Below are positions 22,267 to 31,447 of a DNA stretch of 42,249 nt, in pieces. Source of the DNA: a virus; IMG/VR virus record IMGVR_UViG_3300037115_000244, positions 1 through 42,249 of that record; one strand, written 5' to 3'. Each line of letters opens with the position of its first letter. Position 1 is the stretch's first letter. The position numbers were made by a program, and so were the translations under genes. The notes under the pieces were generated by a model, which searched no databases, was not told where the DNA came from, and was given only the letters and a program-made list of their open reading frames with translations.

Positions 22267-22604
22267 GTGACGCTTACGATCCTACCGACGTCCACGCCAT
22301 TGAACTAGCGAAGGCGGATGCTGACCATCGCAAGCGCATGGCGAACGAGACCGAAGAGCTGGATCTGAAGTGGTTGATGAGCAGCAAACGTGGTCGCCGG
22401 ATCGTTTGGCGGCTCCTGGAGCAGGCTGGAGTCTTCCGGCTTTCGTTCAACACCAATGCGATGCAGATGGCGTTCAACGAAGGGAATCGGAACTTCGGCA
22501 ACCGCACCTTGAGCCAAATCCACGCGCATTGTCCTGAGTTCTACCCAGTCATGGTGAAGGAGTTTACAAATGGAACCGACGGAAACGGCCACAACCCTAA
22601 ATAG
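22263..22604 (+). CDS. Bbp19-like phage protein (113 aa)
   Basis: The block D-L-K-W-L-M-S-S-K-R-G-R-R-I-V-W-R-L-L-E-Q-A-G-V-F-R-L-S-F-N-T-N-A-M-x-M-A-F-N-E-G-N-R-N matches the Bordetella phage Bbp19 family. Position just before the scaffold and capsid genes is as in BPP-1-like phages. Function unknown, presumably head-related. GTG 22263 overlaps the previous stop. Confidence 0.8.
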   Translation: MSDAYDPTDVHAIELAKADADHRKRMANETEELDLKWLMSSKRGRRIVWRLLEQAGVFRLSFNTNAMQMAFNEGNRNFGNRTLSQIHAHCPEFYPVMVKEFTNGTDGNGHNPK

Positions 22605-23226
22605 CGCCGAGCCCACCACTCCAGTAGTGGCAGCTGCTCCTGTTGTCGTTGCTTCGCTCTTGGGCGAAACACCGGCTGCAGTAGCAACCACCGAAGCAGT
22701 CATCCCACCCGTGGCAGAAGCTCCAGCGACTCCAGCGTCCGCAGTGGCTAAACCCGAAGTGAAGGTAGAAGGCGCGCCCGAGGCGTACGCGTTCGTAGCT
22801 CCTGAAGGTAAGGTCTACGACCCGAACATCCTCTCCGCTTTCGAAGCCAGCGCCAAGGAAGCCAATCTGACGCAGGATGCGGCACAGAAGCTGCTCGACA
22901 CGATGTCTCCGAAGATTGCGGAGCGTCAGACCGAGCAAATTCTGGCAATCAACAAGGGATGGCTCGATAGCTCGACGTCCGACAAAGAGTTTGGCGGCGA
23001 CGCGCTCGATGCAAATCTGGGGATTGCGAAGAAGGCTCTCGACAAGTTCGGGTCGCCTGAACTGAGTAAGTTGCTGGGCACCACCGGTCTAGGGAACCAT
23101 CCGGAAGTTATCCGGGCGTTCTTCAGAATCGGCAAGACCATCAGCGAAGACACGTTCGTTTCCGGCGCGGCGCCGGCTGCCAGATCTACAAACGCAGCGT
23201 CCGTGCTCTACGACAACACGAAGTAA
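22570..23226 (+). CDS. Head scaffolding-like protein (218 aa)
   Basis: Ala/Pro/Val-rich disordered N-terminal third, then helical charged part (S-A-F-E-A-S-A-K-E-A-N-L-T-Q-D-A-A-Q-K-L-L-D). Acidic overall. Composition, length and position directly before the major capsid gene fit an internal scaffold that guides procapsid assembly. Overlaps the Bbp19-like gene by 35 bases, with GGAG before ATG 22570. Confidence 0.75.
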   Translation: MEPTETATTLNSAEPTTPVVAAAPVVVASLLGETPAAVATTEAVIPPVAEAPATPASAVAKPEVKVEGAPEAYAFVAPEGKVYDPNILSAFEASAKEANLTQDAAQKLLDTMSPKIAERQTEQILAINKGWLDSSTSDKEFGGDALDANLGIAKKALDKFGSPELSKLLGTTGLGNHPEVIRAFFRIGKTISEDTFVSGAAPAARSTNAASVLYDNTK

Positions 23227-23267
23227 TAACCCGCACCACGTTCTAAATCCACGAGGAGAGGTAATCC

Positions 23268-24332
23268 ATGCCTACGCTTCCGCTCAACGCAGGGCACAAC
23301 ACCCTGATTGATATCGCCAAGAGTTTCGGACCCGACGGCAAGGTTGCCGTTCTCGCCGAGCTGCTCAACCAGTCCAACGAAGTCATCTTCGACATGAACT
23401 TCATCGAGGGCAACCTTCCGACAGGCCACAAGTCCGTGGTTCGTACGAGCCTGCCCACGGTGAGTTTGCGCCAGTTCTACAAGGGCACCCCGACCAGCAA
23501 GTCTGGGCGCGCCACGATTGAGGATGTCTGCGCGATGCAGCAGGGTCGCAACGAGATCGACAAGGACCTGGCCGACCTGAACGGCAACAGCGCTGCTTTC
23601 CGTATGAGCGAGGCTCTGGGTTTCGTCGAATCCATGAATGAAACGTTCGCGCAGCAGGTCTTCTACGGCGATACGTCGCAGAACAAGGACGGCATCCTTG
23701 GCCTCACGCCACGGTATAACTCGCTCGAAGGTACCTCGGCTGGCAACATCATCAACGCCGGCGGCGCGGGAAACACCAACACGTCGGTCTGGCTGGTTGG
23801 CTGGGGCGAGAACACGGTCACCGGCTTTTATCCGAAGGGATCGAAGGCTGGGCTCACGCAGGAGGATCTGGGCGTCATCGATGCGTTCGATGCATCGAAC
23901 AACCGCTTCCGTGCCTACGGAGAATTGTGGGACTGGAAGTATGGTCTCTGCGTGAAGGATTGGCGTTACGCGGTTCGCATCGCCAACATCTCCGTGCCGG
24001 ACATGGTTGGGCAGTCCAACACTCAGGCGATCACCGCGTCCACCTGGCTCAACAAGCTGATGATTCGCGCACTCGCTCGCATCCCCTCGATGGGCATGAG
24101 CCGTTGCGCTTTCTATGCCAATCGCTCCGTTAAGGAGATGCTGAGCATCGGCGCTCTCGACAAGTCGCAAAACGCCCTCTCGTTCACCGAGGCGGTGAAT
24201 CAGTACGGATCGGTCAGCGCCGGGTCTGTGGCTGGTACCGGAACGGGCATCACTGGCGGCGTCCTGAAGTTCCTGGGCATCCCGGTGCGCACCGTCGATC
24301 AACTCCTGCTCACCGAGACCGCAGTATCGTAA
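23268..24332 (+). CDS. Major capsid protein, BPP-1-like (354 aa)
   Basis: Matches the BPP-1/Bbp17-type capsid family: T-L-I-D-I-A-K, E-L-L-N-Q-S-N-E-V-I-F-D-M-N-F-I-E-G-N-L-P-T-G-H, A-L-G-F-V-E-S-M-N-E-T-F-A-Q-Q-V-F-Y-G-D, G-I-L-G-L-T-P-R-Y-N-S, W-D-W-K-Y-G-L-x-V-K-D-W-R-Y. It should adopt the HK97 fold and form the icosahedral shell. GAGGAGAGG lies before ATG 23268. The 41-base leader starts ATAACCCGC, a partial match to the late repeated element. Confidence 0.95.
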   Translation: MPTLPLNAGHNTLIDIAKSFGPDGKVAVLAELLNQSNEVIFDMNFIEGNLPTGHKSVVRTSLPTVSLRQFYKGTPTSKSGRATIEDVCAMQQGRNEIDKDLADLNGNSAAFRMSEALGFVESMNETFAQQVFYGDTSQNKDGILGLTPRYNSLEGTSAGNIINAGGAGNTNTSVWLVGWGENTVTGFYPKGSKAGLTQEDLGVIDAFDASNNRFRAYGELWDWKYGLCVKDWRYAVRIANISVPDMVGQSNTQAITASTWLNKLMIRALARIPSMGMSRCAFYANRSVKEMLSIGALDKSQNALSFTEAVNQYGSVSAGSVAGTGTGITGGVLKFLGIPVRTVDQLLLTETAVS

Positions 24333-24357
24333 CGGACGGCAACGTAAACCTCTAACC

Positions 24358-24383
24358 GTGGGGGAGGCTAAAACCTCCTCCAC
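24358..24383 (+). other. Stem-loop after the major capsid gene
   Basis: GTGGGGGAGG (24358-24367) pairs with CCTCCTCCAC (24374-24383) with one G-U pair and a CTAAAA loop. No T-run follows, so it is more likely an mRNA end-protecting or partial-termination hairpin that keeps capsid mRNA abundant. Confidence 0.6.
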
Positions 24384-24400
24384 AGAAAAGCGAGATCAAC

Positions 24401-24835
24401 ATGGGAATGCTTGATTCTGAACTCGTACTCGCTGCCGCCCAGGTCCCCACGGCCATTGGCGACACCCCGAGTACCAACGTCTACGATACGGGCTCTGCTG
24501 CTGGCTCTGAGGAAGCGCAGACCGGCGAAAACCTCTGGATCAACGTCGTCTGCAAGACCGGGCCGACCTCTGGTGGAACCCTTCAGGCCGTGTTTCAGGA
24601 TTCCCCTGACAACGCGACATGGACGGATCGGCTGCTCGGTCCCGTGCTGGCGAGCGCTGCGGTTACGGTTGGCCTTCCGCTGTTGCAGGTGCAGCCTCCG
24701 GTCAACACGCAGCGTTATCAGCGCGTCGTGTTCCGCATCGCGACGACTGCCTTTGCGGCGGGCGCCTTCGATGCGTACATCTCCAACACCATCCAGCACA
24801 ACGTCCAGCGGCCGTCCGGATTCACGGTCAGCTAA
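24401..24835 (+). CDS. Bbp16-like capsid cement protein (144 aa)
   Basis: Beta-rich protein with the look of the Bbp16 capsid cement family of BPP-1-like podoviruses: M-G-M-L-D-S-E-L-V-L-A-A-A-Q, S-T-N-V-Y-D-T-G, Q-A-V-F-Q-D-S-P-D-N-A-T-W, L-L-Q-V-Q-P-P, Q-R-Y-Q-R-V-V-F. It would sit on the capsid surface and stabilise it. Position after the capsid gene agrees. Confidence 0.85.
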   Translation: MGMLDSELVLAAAQVPTAIGDTPSTNVYDTGSAAGSEEAQTGENLWINVVCKTGPTSGGTLQAVFQDSPDNATWTDRLLGPVLASAAVTVGLPLLQVQPPVNTQRYQRVVFRIATTAFAAGAFDAYISNTIQHNVQRPSGFTVS

Positions 24836-24849
24836 GAAAGTAGGCAGTG

Positions 24850-24999
24850 ATGCTCGTACGAGCGAAATGCACGCACTACCACGGTGTGCTGCGAGTCGAG
24901 AATGCCGAGTTCAATCACGAAGGCAAACTCTACGAGCACATCGAGCCGGTGAAGCAGAAGACACCGGTCGCCACAGCCAACGGCAAGAGCGAAGAGTAA
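24850..24999 (+). CDS. Small hypothetical structural-region protein (49 aa)
   Basis: The frame from ATG 24850 (or GTG 24847) gives 49 residues: an N-terminal beta-like part (M-L-V-R-A-K-C-T-H-Y-H-G-V-L-R-V-E) and a basic tail. It fills the space between cement protein and terminator. Similar mini-genes occur between cement and adaptor genes in related phages. Too short to assign. Confidence 0.5.
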   Translation: MLVRAKCTHYHGVLRVENAEFNHEGKLYEHIEPVKQKTPVATANGKSEE

Positions 25000-25023
25000 T
25001 CGTCGCCTAAGCCAATTACCAGA

Positions 25024-25060
25024 GGGGCCGAAGCCAACCATCTTCGGTCCCTTCGTTTTT
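25024..25060 (+). terminator. Intrinsic terminator between head and tail genes
   Basis: GGGGCCGAAG (25024-25033) pairs with CTTCGGTCCC (25042-25051) with one G-U pair and an 8-base loop, followed by TTCGTTTTT. It divides the head operon from the adaptor/tail operon. Confidence 0.8.
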
Positions 25061-25071
25061 ATGAGGCCTTT

Positions 25072-25752
25072 ATGCCGTCTGACGTGGACATCTGCAACCT
25101 GGCTCTCGCTCACATCGGCGATGTGGCCGACGTCCAATCGATCTCGCCGCCGGATGGTTCCGTGCAGGCTGGATTCTGCGCTACGTTCTATCCGATCGCG
25201 GTGAGCACCCTCCTGGAGCAGGCGTCTTGGGACTTTGCGACTCGCCGCGTAGGCCTCGCGGCGCTGGCGACGAACCCCAGCACCACCTGGCGACAGGCGT
25301 ACGCGGTGCCGGGTGAGATGCTCAGCGCGATCGCTGTGCTCCCTCCGTATGCGCACGACGACTACACCGAGCACATCGGGCACCGTTCGTGGTTTCACCC
25401 GATGCCTGATTATCCGAACCCAGCCAACAACATCTACACCCCGCAGCCGTTCTCCATCGAGTCCGACGACGACGGCAACCGGATCATTCTGACCAACGTC
25501 TGGGATGCGGTGCTGCGCTACACGGTCAACGCCGACAACCCCAACGCGTTCAGCGCGCTCTTCGTGATGGCTCTTTCCTATCAGCTCGCCTCGATGCTGG
25601 CGGGTCCCATCATCAAGGGCGATGTAGGTGCGTCGACGTCCGCCGCGATGCTGCAGAAGGCGCAGTCGTTCACCAGCCAGGCCAAGACGTCCGACGCGAA
25701 CCAGCGCCGCATCGAGCTGAAGCAGTGCGTTCCATGGATGGCGGGAAGGTAA
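25072..25752 (+). CDS. Tail tubular protein A / head-tail adaptor (226 aa)
   Basis: N-terminus D-I-C-N-L-A-L-A-H-I-G-D ... Y-P-x-A-x-x-x-L-L-E-Q-A-S-W-D-F-A-T-R-R is the classic start of podovirus gp11/gp4-type adaptors. It forms the ring joining portal to tail nozzle. The next gene encodes the nozzle. The ATG lies 12 bases after the terminator. Confidence 0.88.
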   Translation: MPSDVDICNLALAHIGDVADVQSISPPDGSVQAGFCATFYPIAVSTLLEQASWDFATRRVGLAALATNPSTTWRQAYAVPGEMLSAIAVLPPYAHDDYTEHIGHRSWFHPMPDYPNPANNIYTPQPFSIESDDDGNRIILTNVWDAVLRYTVNADNPNAFSALFVMALSYQLASMLAGPIIKGDVGASTSAAMLQKAQSFTSQAKTSDANQRRIELKQCVPWMAGR

Positions 25753-25755
25753 TCG

Positions 25756-28548
25756 ATGGCGAATACACGCACATTTCGCGGTTCTTTCGTGGGTGGAGAG
25801 ATGTCTCCAGAGATGGTTGGCCGCATCGACGACGCCAAGTATCAGAACGGTGCGGCTTCGATACAGAACATGATCGCGACCTCACTCGGCCCGGCGGAGA
25901 AACGCCCAGGCTTCGCGTTCGTCAAGACCACCAAGAACAATGGAACGGCGCGGTTGATCCCCTTCACTTACTCGACGACCCAGACCATGGTGATTGAAGT
26001 GGGGCCCGGTTACTTCCGCTTTCACACCCAGGGCGCGACGCTGCTCTACAGCGTTCCGGCTGCATGGATCACCGCAACAGCGTACGCCATGGGCTCTTTG
26101 GCGGCGCAGGGCGGCGTCAATTACTACTGCACGACGGCTCACGTCGCTGGAGTCTTCGCAACGGACCTGGCGGCTGGCAAGTGGTACGCTCTCCCCGCCG
26201 ATCTCACGTACGAGATCCCCAACACCTACGCCGCGGCTGACCTGTTTGACATCCACTTCGTGCAGTCTGCGGATGTGATGACCCTGGTCCACCCCAACTA
26301 TCCGCCTTCTGAGCTGGATCGCCTCGGGGCTACGGAGTGGACGTTCACCCCGATTGTGTTTGGACAGGCTCTGGCCGCGCCGACCGGCCTCGCCATCGTC
26401 CCAACGCTTGGATACATGGCCATCATCTCGAGCATCGGTGTCGGCTCGGTGAACCCGCTGATCATCACGGTGGCGAATCACTCGCTGGCCCTCGGAGATG
26501 GCGTCTACGTGAAAGGATTGACGGCGACCCTCACCGCCGGCGGCACAAAGGTTTATGACGGCTTCTGGATGGTGGCCCTGGTGCCCGCAGACTCCAGCGG
26601 CAACCTCATCACCACCGAGCTCTACCTTGAGGATTACAGCGGCAACCCCCTCGACACCACCACCTGGGCATCTTACACTGCCGGCGCGACCCTGCAATAC
26701 GGCACGCAGATCATCGACATCACCAACACGTACGTTGTGGCGGCCATCGCCTCGGACGGCATCCAGCAGAGTCCCATTTCCGCGCCGGTGAGCGTCCTCA
26801 ATAACCTCTACGTGACCGGAAGCTACAACACCATCACCTGGGACGCGGTTCCGAATGCCTACGTCTATTACATCTACAAGCTGAAGTTCGGGCTCTATGG
26901 CTTCATCGGCGAGACTTCAGCGACCACGCTCACCTTCTCGGACACGAACATCGCAACGGACATGAGCATTACCCCAGACATCTATGACCCGGTTTTCGCG
27001 GGCGACTACCCTGGCGCGGTGAGCTACTATCAGCAGCGCCGCTGCTTCGGTGCGACTCCCGACTACCCGCAAAACTTCTGGATGACCAAGACGGGCACCG
27101 AGAGCGATATGAGCTACTCGCTGCCGGTCGAGGACACCGACCGCATCGCCATTGCCATTGCGACCCGCGAGATGTCGACCATCCTCCACATCGTTCCGCT
27201 GCTCCAGCTCATCATGCTGACCAGCTCCTGCGAGATCTCCGCGAGCCCGACCACTTCCGACACCATCACCCCCTCGACCATCTGCGCACGGCCGCAGAGC
27301 TACATCGGCGCGACCAACGTGGCACCTGCGATCATCAACAACCAACTCCTGTTCTGCGCGGCTCGCGGCGGCCATGTGCGCGAGATGGGCTACCAGTGGC
27401 AGATCGGCGGGTATGTGACCGGCGATGTATCGCTCCGGGCCGCTCACCTGTTCGATGGGTTCTCTATCGTCGATCAGGCGTTCATGAAGGCCCCCTGGCA
27501 GGTGGTTTGGTTCGTCTCCTCGAGTGGCTACCTGCTCGGTTTCACCTATATCCCCGAGGAAGGGGTCGGAGCGTGGCACCACCACACCACCCCCGGCATC
27601 TTCCAGAGCATCGCAGTGGTCGCAGAAGGCCAAGAGGATCACCTGTACGCGATCATCACACGCCAGATCAATGGCCAGACGGTGAACTGCATCGAGCGCA
27701 TGGGATCGAGGATCTACGGGGAACCTAATCACTCCTGGTCTCCTGCGAGCGCGTTCTTTGTCGACTGTGGAGCGACCTCCAACGGAACAAACACTTCCGC
27801 CACCACGATGACGGTCAGCGGCGGGACAACCTGGGGCCCAGACGATACGCTCAACCTTGCGGCGTCCAATTCAATCTTCGCCGGCGACGGCACCGACCCC
27901 GGGAAAGTCGTTGTTCTCACCGGAGCCCCTATCTTCAACTCGATAGGGATTCAAACTGGCAACAGCCTCTACCGCTTTACGATCAAGATCTGTACGAGCG
28001 AGACCTACGCTACCGGTGTGATCGACCAGGTGCTCGAAGCCGATCTGCAGGGGGTTGCGACTGCGAACTGGGCATTAGCGTATCCGATCATCGCCGGACT
28101 GACATGGCTGGTCGGGCAAACCGTGAATGTACTGGTCGATGGCGCGGTTCAACCTCCGTGCGTCGTGAGCCCCACCGGTACGATCACCGTGCAACGGCCG
28201 GGGGTGGTGGTGCAGATCGGGCTTCCCTACACGGCGGAGATCGACACGCTCCCCATTGTGCTGCAAGTCGACGGCTCTGGGCAGGGACGCCAGAAGAACG
28301 TCAACAAGGTTTGGGTGAAGGTCTTCCAATCCGGCCAGATCTTCGCTGGCCCAACCGGTGGCACCCTCGTCGAATACAAGCAACGGACAACAGAAACATA
28401 CGGAACGCCGCCGGCACTTATGACCAAGGAAATCGAGATCGTTATCCAGCCCTCCTGGAGTCCGGATGGGCTGATCAGCATCAGCCAGTCGAACCCTCTC
28501 CCGCTGAATGTGGTGGGTCTGACCGCTGAAGTAAGTTTGGGAGGCTAA
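25756..28548 (+). CDS. Tail nozzle / tail tubular protein B-like (930 aa)
   Basis: N-terminus R-T-F-R-G-S-F-V-G-G-E-M-S-P-E-M-x-G-R-I-D ... Y-x-N-G-A-A-S-I-Q-N-M-I ... L-G-P-A-E-K-R-P-G-F-x-F-V matches the podovirus tail nozzle/gp12-type proteins, which often begin 'F..GE.SP...GR.D...Y..G......N'. Beta-rich throughout, with repeat-like Ig/FN3-looking parts near 330-390 and 700-800. It forms the distal tube through which DNA leaves. It is followed after 2 bases by the internal protein gene. Confidence 0.85.
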   Translation: MANTRTFRGSFVGGEMSPEMVGRIDDAKYQNGAASIQNMIATSLGPAEKRPGFAFVKTTKNNGTARLIPFTYSTTQTMVIEVGPGYFRFHTQGATLLYSVPAAWITATAYAMGSLAAQGGVNYYCTTAHVAGVFATDLAAGKWYALPADLTYEIPNTYAAADLFDIHFVQSADVMTLVHPNYPPSELDRLGATEWTFTPIVFGQALAAPTGLAIVPTLGYMAIISSIGVGSVNPLIITVANHSLALGDGVYVKGLTATLTAGGTKVYDGFWMVALVPADSSGNLITTELYLEDYSGNPLDTTTWASYTAGATLQYGTQIIDITNTYVVAAIASDGIQQSPISAPVSVLNNLYVTGSYNTITWDAVPNAYVYYIYKLKFGLYGFIGETSATTLTFSDTNIATDMSITPDIYDPVFAGDYPGAVSYYQQRRCFGATPDYPQNFWMTKTGTESDMSYSLPVEDTDRIAIAIATREMSTILHIVPLLQLIMLTSSCEISASPTTSDTITPSTICARPQSYIGATNVAPAIINNQLLFCAARGGHVREMGYQWQIGGYVTGDVSLRAAHLFDGFSIVDQAFMKAPWQVVWFVSSSGYLLGFTYIPEEGVGAWHHHTTPGIFQSIAVVAEGQEDHLYAIITRQINGQTVNCIERMGSRIYGEPNHSWSPASAFFVDCGATSNGTNTSATTMTVSGGTTWGPDDTLNLAASNSIFAGDGTDPGKVVVLTGAPIFNSIGIQTGNSLYRFTIKICTSETYATGVIDQVLEADLQGVATANWALAYPIIAGLTWLVGQTVNVLVDGAVQPPCVVSPTGTITVQRPGVVVQIGLPYTAEIDTLPIVLQVDGSGQGRQKNVNKVWVKVFQSGQIFAGPTGGTLVEYKQRTTETYGTPPALMTKEIEIVIQPSWSPDGLISISQSNPLPLNVVGLTAEVSLGG

Positions 28549-28550
28549 AC

Positions 28551-29267
28551 GTGGGCATGGACGGCACTCTTTTGACCGGGGATGTGAGCCTGGACAGCAC
28601 CATTCCCTATCAGACGGCGCCGCCGCTGAATCTGCCCGGCGGCTCCAGCAGCCCGACCTTCACCGCCGGCAACTTCGCTCTCATGTCGCAGGTGATGGGC
28701 GGCATCAACGCTTCCATCGGCGGCTACTATGCTGCGCAGGCCCAGCAGTACCAGATGAAGTCGCAGGCCGTGAACCTGGGCTACCAGTCCGACATGGCCG
28801 CGATCAATGCTCGGCAGTCCGAGTACCAGGCAGAGTCGGATATCAAGTCCGGTCAGAGCCAGATCTTCAATACCACTATGGCGGCGGGTCAACAGAAAGC
28901 GGCCGCGACGGTCAGCATGGCCGCCCGAGGGCTCCGAGGCGGTTCAGGTACGACGCAGGATGTAGCGGCGAGCATGGACCTGACCAAGGACATCAACACC
29001 TACAACATCAACTCCAACGCAGCGCAGGCGGCCGCGGCGGCACGGGTGCAGTCGACCAACTACGCCAACCAGTCAGACCTCGACCGCGTCTCGGCCGCGA
29101 ATGCGACCCGCTCCGCCAGCAGCGTCAGCCCGTTCGCTGCTGGGGTCTCCAGCCTGCTCACCAGCGCCAGCTCGATCGCCAGCAACTGGAACAACAGCCA
29201 ACGGCTCAAGATGTACCTCGCGCAAAGCGGTGGGTACACGCCCAGCATGATGGGAGGATTCAACTAA
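28551..29267 (+). CDS. Internal virion (ejection) protein, gp14-like (238 aa)
   Basis: Long helical Ala/Gln/Ser-rich protein (A-A-Q-A-Q-Q-Y-Q-M-K-S-Q-A ... A-A-T-V-S-M-A-A-R-G-L-R-G-G-S-G). This resembles the T7 gp14-type internal proteins that leave the head first and enter the outer membrane. Start is GTG 28551, set by GGGAGG about 8 bases upstream. Overlaps the next ATG by one base. Confidence 0.75.
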   Translation: MGMDGTLLTGDVSLDSTIPYQTAPPLNLPGGSSSPTFTAGNFALMSQVMGGINASIGGYYAAQAQQYQMKSQAVNLGYQSDMAAINARQSEYQAESDIKSGQSQIFNTTMAAGQQKAAATVSMAARGLRGGSGTTQDVAASMDLTKDINTYNINSNAAQAAAAARVQSTNYANQSDLDRVSAANATRSASSVSPFAAGVSSLLTSASSIASNWNNSQRLKMYLAQSGGYTPSMMGGFN

Positions 29268-31447
29268 TGCCCCAGATTCCTGATACGTTCGCGCCCAGCA
29301 CCACTCTGAGCCCCGACCCGCAGACCGCCCTCACCGCCGGCGGCGTGGATCCCATGAAGAACTTTGCTCCCCAGCAGCAGGAGCAGATGGGCGACGCGGT
29401 CAGCAAGGTCGGCAACACCATCGACAGCATTGGAGAGCGCATCCAGTGGCAGCAGGACGACGCCGCAACCAAGAATGCTGTGACCAATTTCATGCAGGGG
29501 GCGCAACAGGTCCTCAGCGGCAACGGCACGGCCCAGAATCCCGGCTACATGAACACTCGCGGACAGACGGCCATCGACGGCTACGACGGCGCCACCGCGG
29601 CCCTCGCGCAGATCAAGCAGCAGGGGCTGGATGGGCTCAGCAACAACTTCCAGAAGATGATGTACAACCGGGTGACCACGGCGCACCTTACGAACTTCGG
29701 CGCGCAGATGGCCGACCACCATTTTCAGCAGAACGCCCTCTTTTCCGCCCAGGCCTCCAGCGACAGCTCGGAGAGCTATGCGCAGGCAGCCATCGGTTCG
29801 TCCGACAGCATCGGGCAGACGGACGTGGATGGCAACAAAACAGGGAACTTCTACGCCGCCAGCGCGCAGGCCGTGCAAGAGAAGCAGCATGCCTTGTTTA
29901 TCGCCACCGGGGCCAGCCCGGACAGCCCGCAAGGCGTAGAAGCCGCCAAGCAAGTGACGACGTCCATTGCGCAGGGCGTCATCTCCAACATGCTGGACAA
30001 CCACAATTATCAGGGAGCGCAGTCGTTCTTCGATAGCGAGAACCAGCAGGGGCATCTCGACGAGCGCTCGGCCGAAGTGCTGGGCAACGCCATCAAGCGC
30101 AACACGGACACGGAGACGGTCAAGGACGTATCGAACCAGTTGATCTCCACCGCGCTGCGCACGGCGAACGGGCAGCCCACGGGCATCAATCCCCAGCTCC
30201 CCATCAAGGGCGGCTCGTACACCATGGACAAGAATGAGGATGGAAGCCAGACCTTCACCGTTCCCCAGGGCACCGCGGTCAACGCCGCGGCGGATGGCAA
30301 GGTGGACAGCGTCACCCAGGACGAGCCCGGCGGCCCGTACACGGTCGAGCTTACCCACTCGGACGGATCCACGACGCAGTACGGAAACCTCTCGGCCGTG
30401 AACTACAAGGTGGGCGATTCGGTGATGCAGGGCCAGCAGCCCATCGGTCTGACAGCCAAGGGCGGCCTGGATTTCTCCATGGCCAACGCGAAAGGCACTG
30501 CGGTCGATCCGGCAACGCAGGTGCTTCCGCCGGTGGACCTCACGAAGTTCTCCGACCCAACCATGGCGAAGACGGTCATCGACCAAATCAACAACTCCAG
30601 CTACTCGCCCGAGATGAAAGCGCAGATGGCGACGTATACCGACAGCCAGCAGAAGGTCAACTTTCGCCAGGACGCCGAGAACAAGCAGCTTACGATTCAG
30701 CCTTTGCAGGATGCCTATTACCAGTATGCCGACGCGCACAAGGGCTCGGACGGCTCGCCTACGTTCAGCACCAGCGCGCTGACCCCTTCGCAGTGGGCGA
30801 CGATCAACAGCGTCAACCCGGAACTGGCAGAGCGGCTCGAGGAGATGCCGACCACGCAAGCGAGGCAGCGGCTGGAGCAAGGGCGGCAAGATATTGAGTA
30901 CAGCCCGCAAGCAATCAATATAGAGGCTGGATTTGCGGCAGATCCCACCACCCTGACCGCTGCAGCAGTCAATGCTGCCCGACCGTATCTTCCGCCGCCC
31001 ACGTATGTGTCGCTTCTGAATCGAGCCACTGAGCTGCAGACGGCTGGCCCCAAAGGAGTACAGGACGCGACCGACCTTTCCACGCGGGTCAAGTACTTCG
31101 CCTCGAATAACGGCATCAACATTAACCCGAAGACGCCCGAGGACAAGCGCACGTACCTCGACCTGCAGTACCAGGTGCAGCGCAGCATCGACGCGATCAA
31201 GGCGCAGAATCACGGTAAAGCGACCGCCGCGCAGGTCGACCAGGCAATCCAGCAGGAGCTGATTCAGCACACGCTGACCGTCCCGCGCAGCCCGTGGAAC
31301 CCGCTGGCGATCACTGGAATCAGCCCCAACAGCAGCTCGCAGATGCGCACCTTCCAGATGCCCAGCGGTGCCACACACGTACAGGCGATGAGTGATGGCC
31401 AGATGCATTACACAGACGGAACGCATGACTTAGGACTGGTTCAATAA
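29267..31447 (+). CDS. Internal virion protein with degenerate M23-like domain (726 aa)
   Basis: Second ejection-type protein. Residues about 318-415 follow the LytM/M23 peptidase fold: V-P-Q-G-T-A-V-N-A-A-A-D-G-K-V, Y-T-V-E-L-T-H-S-D-G-S-T-T-Q-Y-G-N-L-S, K-V-G-D-S-V-M-Q-G-Q-Q-P-I-G-L-T, then G-L-D-F-S-M-A-N. The zinc ligands of active enzymes (H-x3-D and the final H-x-H in 'HLHFE') are missing, so it is probably a non-catalytic peptidoglycan-binding remnant. The rest is helical and repetitive. T7-type relatives form the channel through the cell wall for DNA entry. Confidence 0.75.
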   Translation: MPQIPDTFAPSTTLSPDPQTALTAGGVDPMKNFAPQQQEQMGDAVSKVGNTIDSIGERIQWQQDDAATKNAVTNFMQGAQQVLSGNGTAQNPGYMNTRGQTAIDGYDGATAALAQIKQQGLDGLSNNFQKMMYNRVTTAHLTNFGAQMADHHFQQNALFSAQASSDSSESYAQAAIGSSDSIGQTDVDGNKTGNFYAASAQAVQEKQHALFIATGASPDSPQGVEAAKQVTTSIAQGVISNMLDNHNYQGAQSFFDSENQQGHLDERSAEVLGNAIKRNTDTETVKDVSNQLISTALRTANGQPTGINPQLPIKGGSYTMDKNEDGSQTFTVPQGTAVNAAADGKVDSVTQDEPGGPYTVELTHSDGSTTQYGNLSAVNYKVGDSVMQGQQPIGLTAKGGLDFSMANAKGTAVDPATQVLPPVDLTKFSDPTMAKTVIDQINNSSYSPEMKAQMATYTDSQQKVNFRQDAENKQLTIQPLQDAYYQYADAHKGSDGSPTFSTSALTPSQWATINSVNPELAERLEEMPTTQARQRLEQGRQDIEYSPQAINIEAGFAADPTTLTAAAVNAARPYLPPPTYVSLLNRATELQTAGPKGVQDATDLSTRVKYFASNNGININPKTPEDKRTYLDLQYQVQRSIDAIKAQNHGKATAAQVDQAIQQELIQHTLTVPRSPWNPLAITGISPNSSSQMRTFQMPSGATHVQAMSDGQMHYTDGTHDLGLVQ

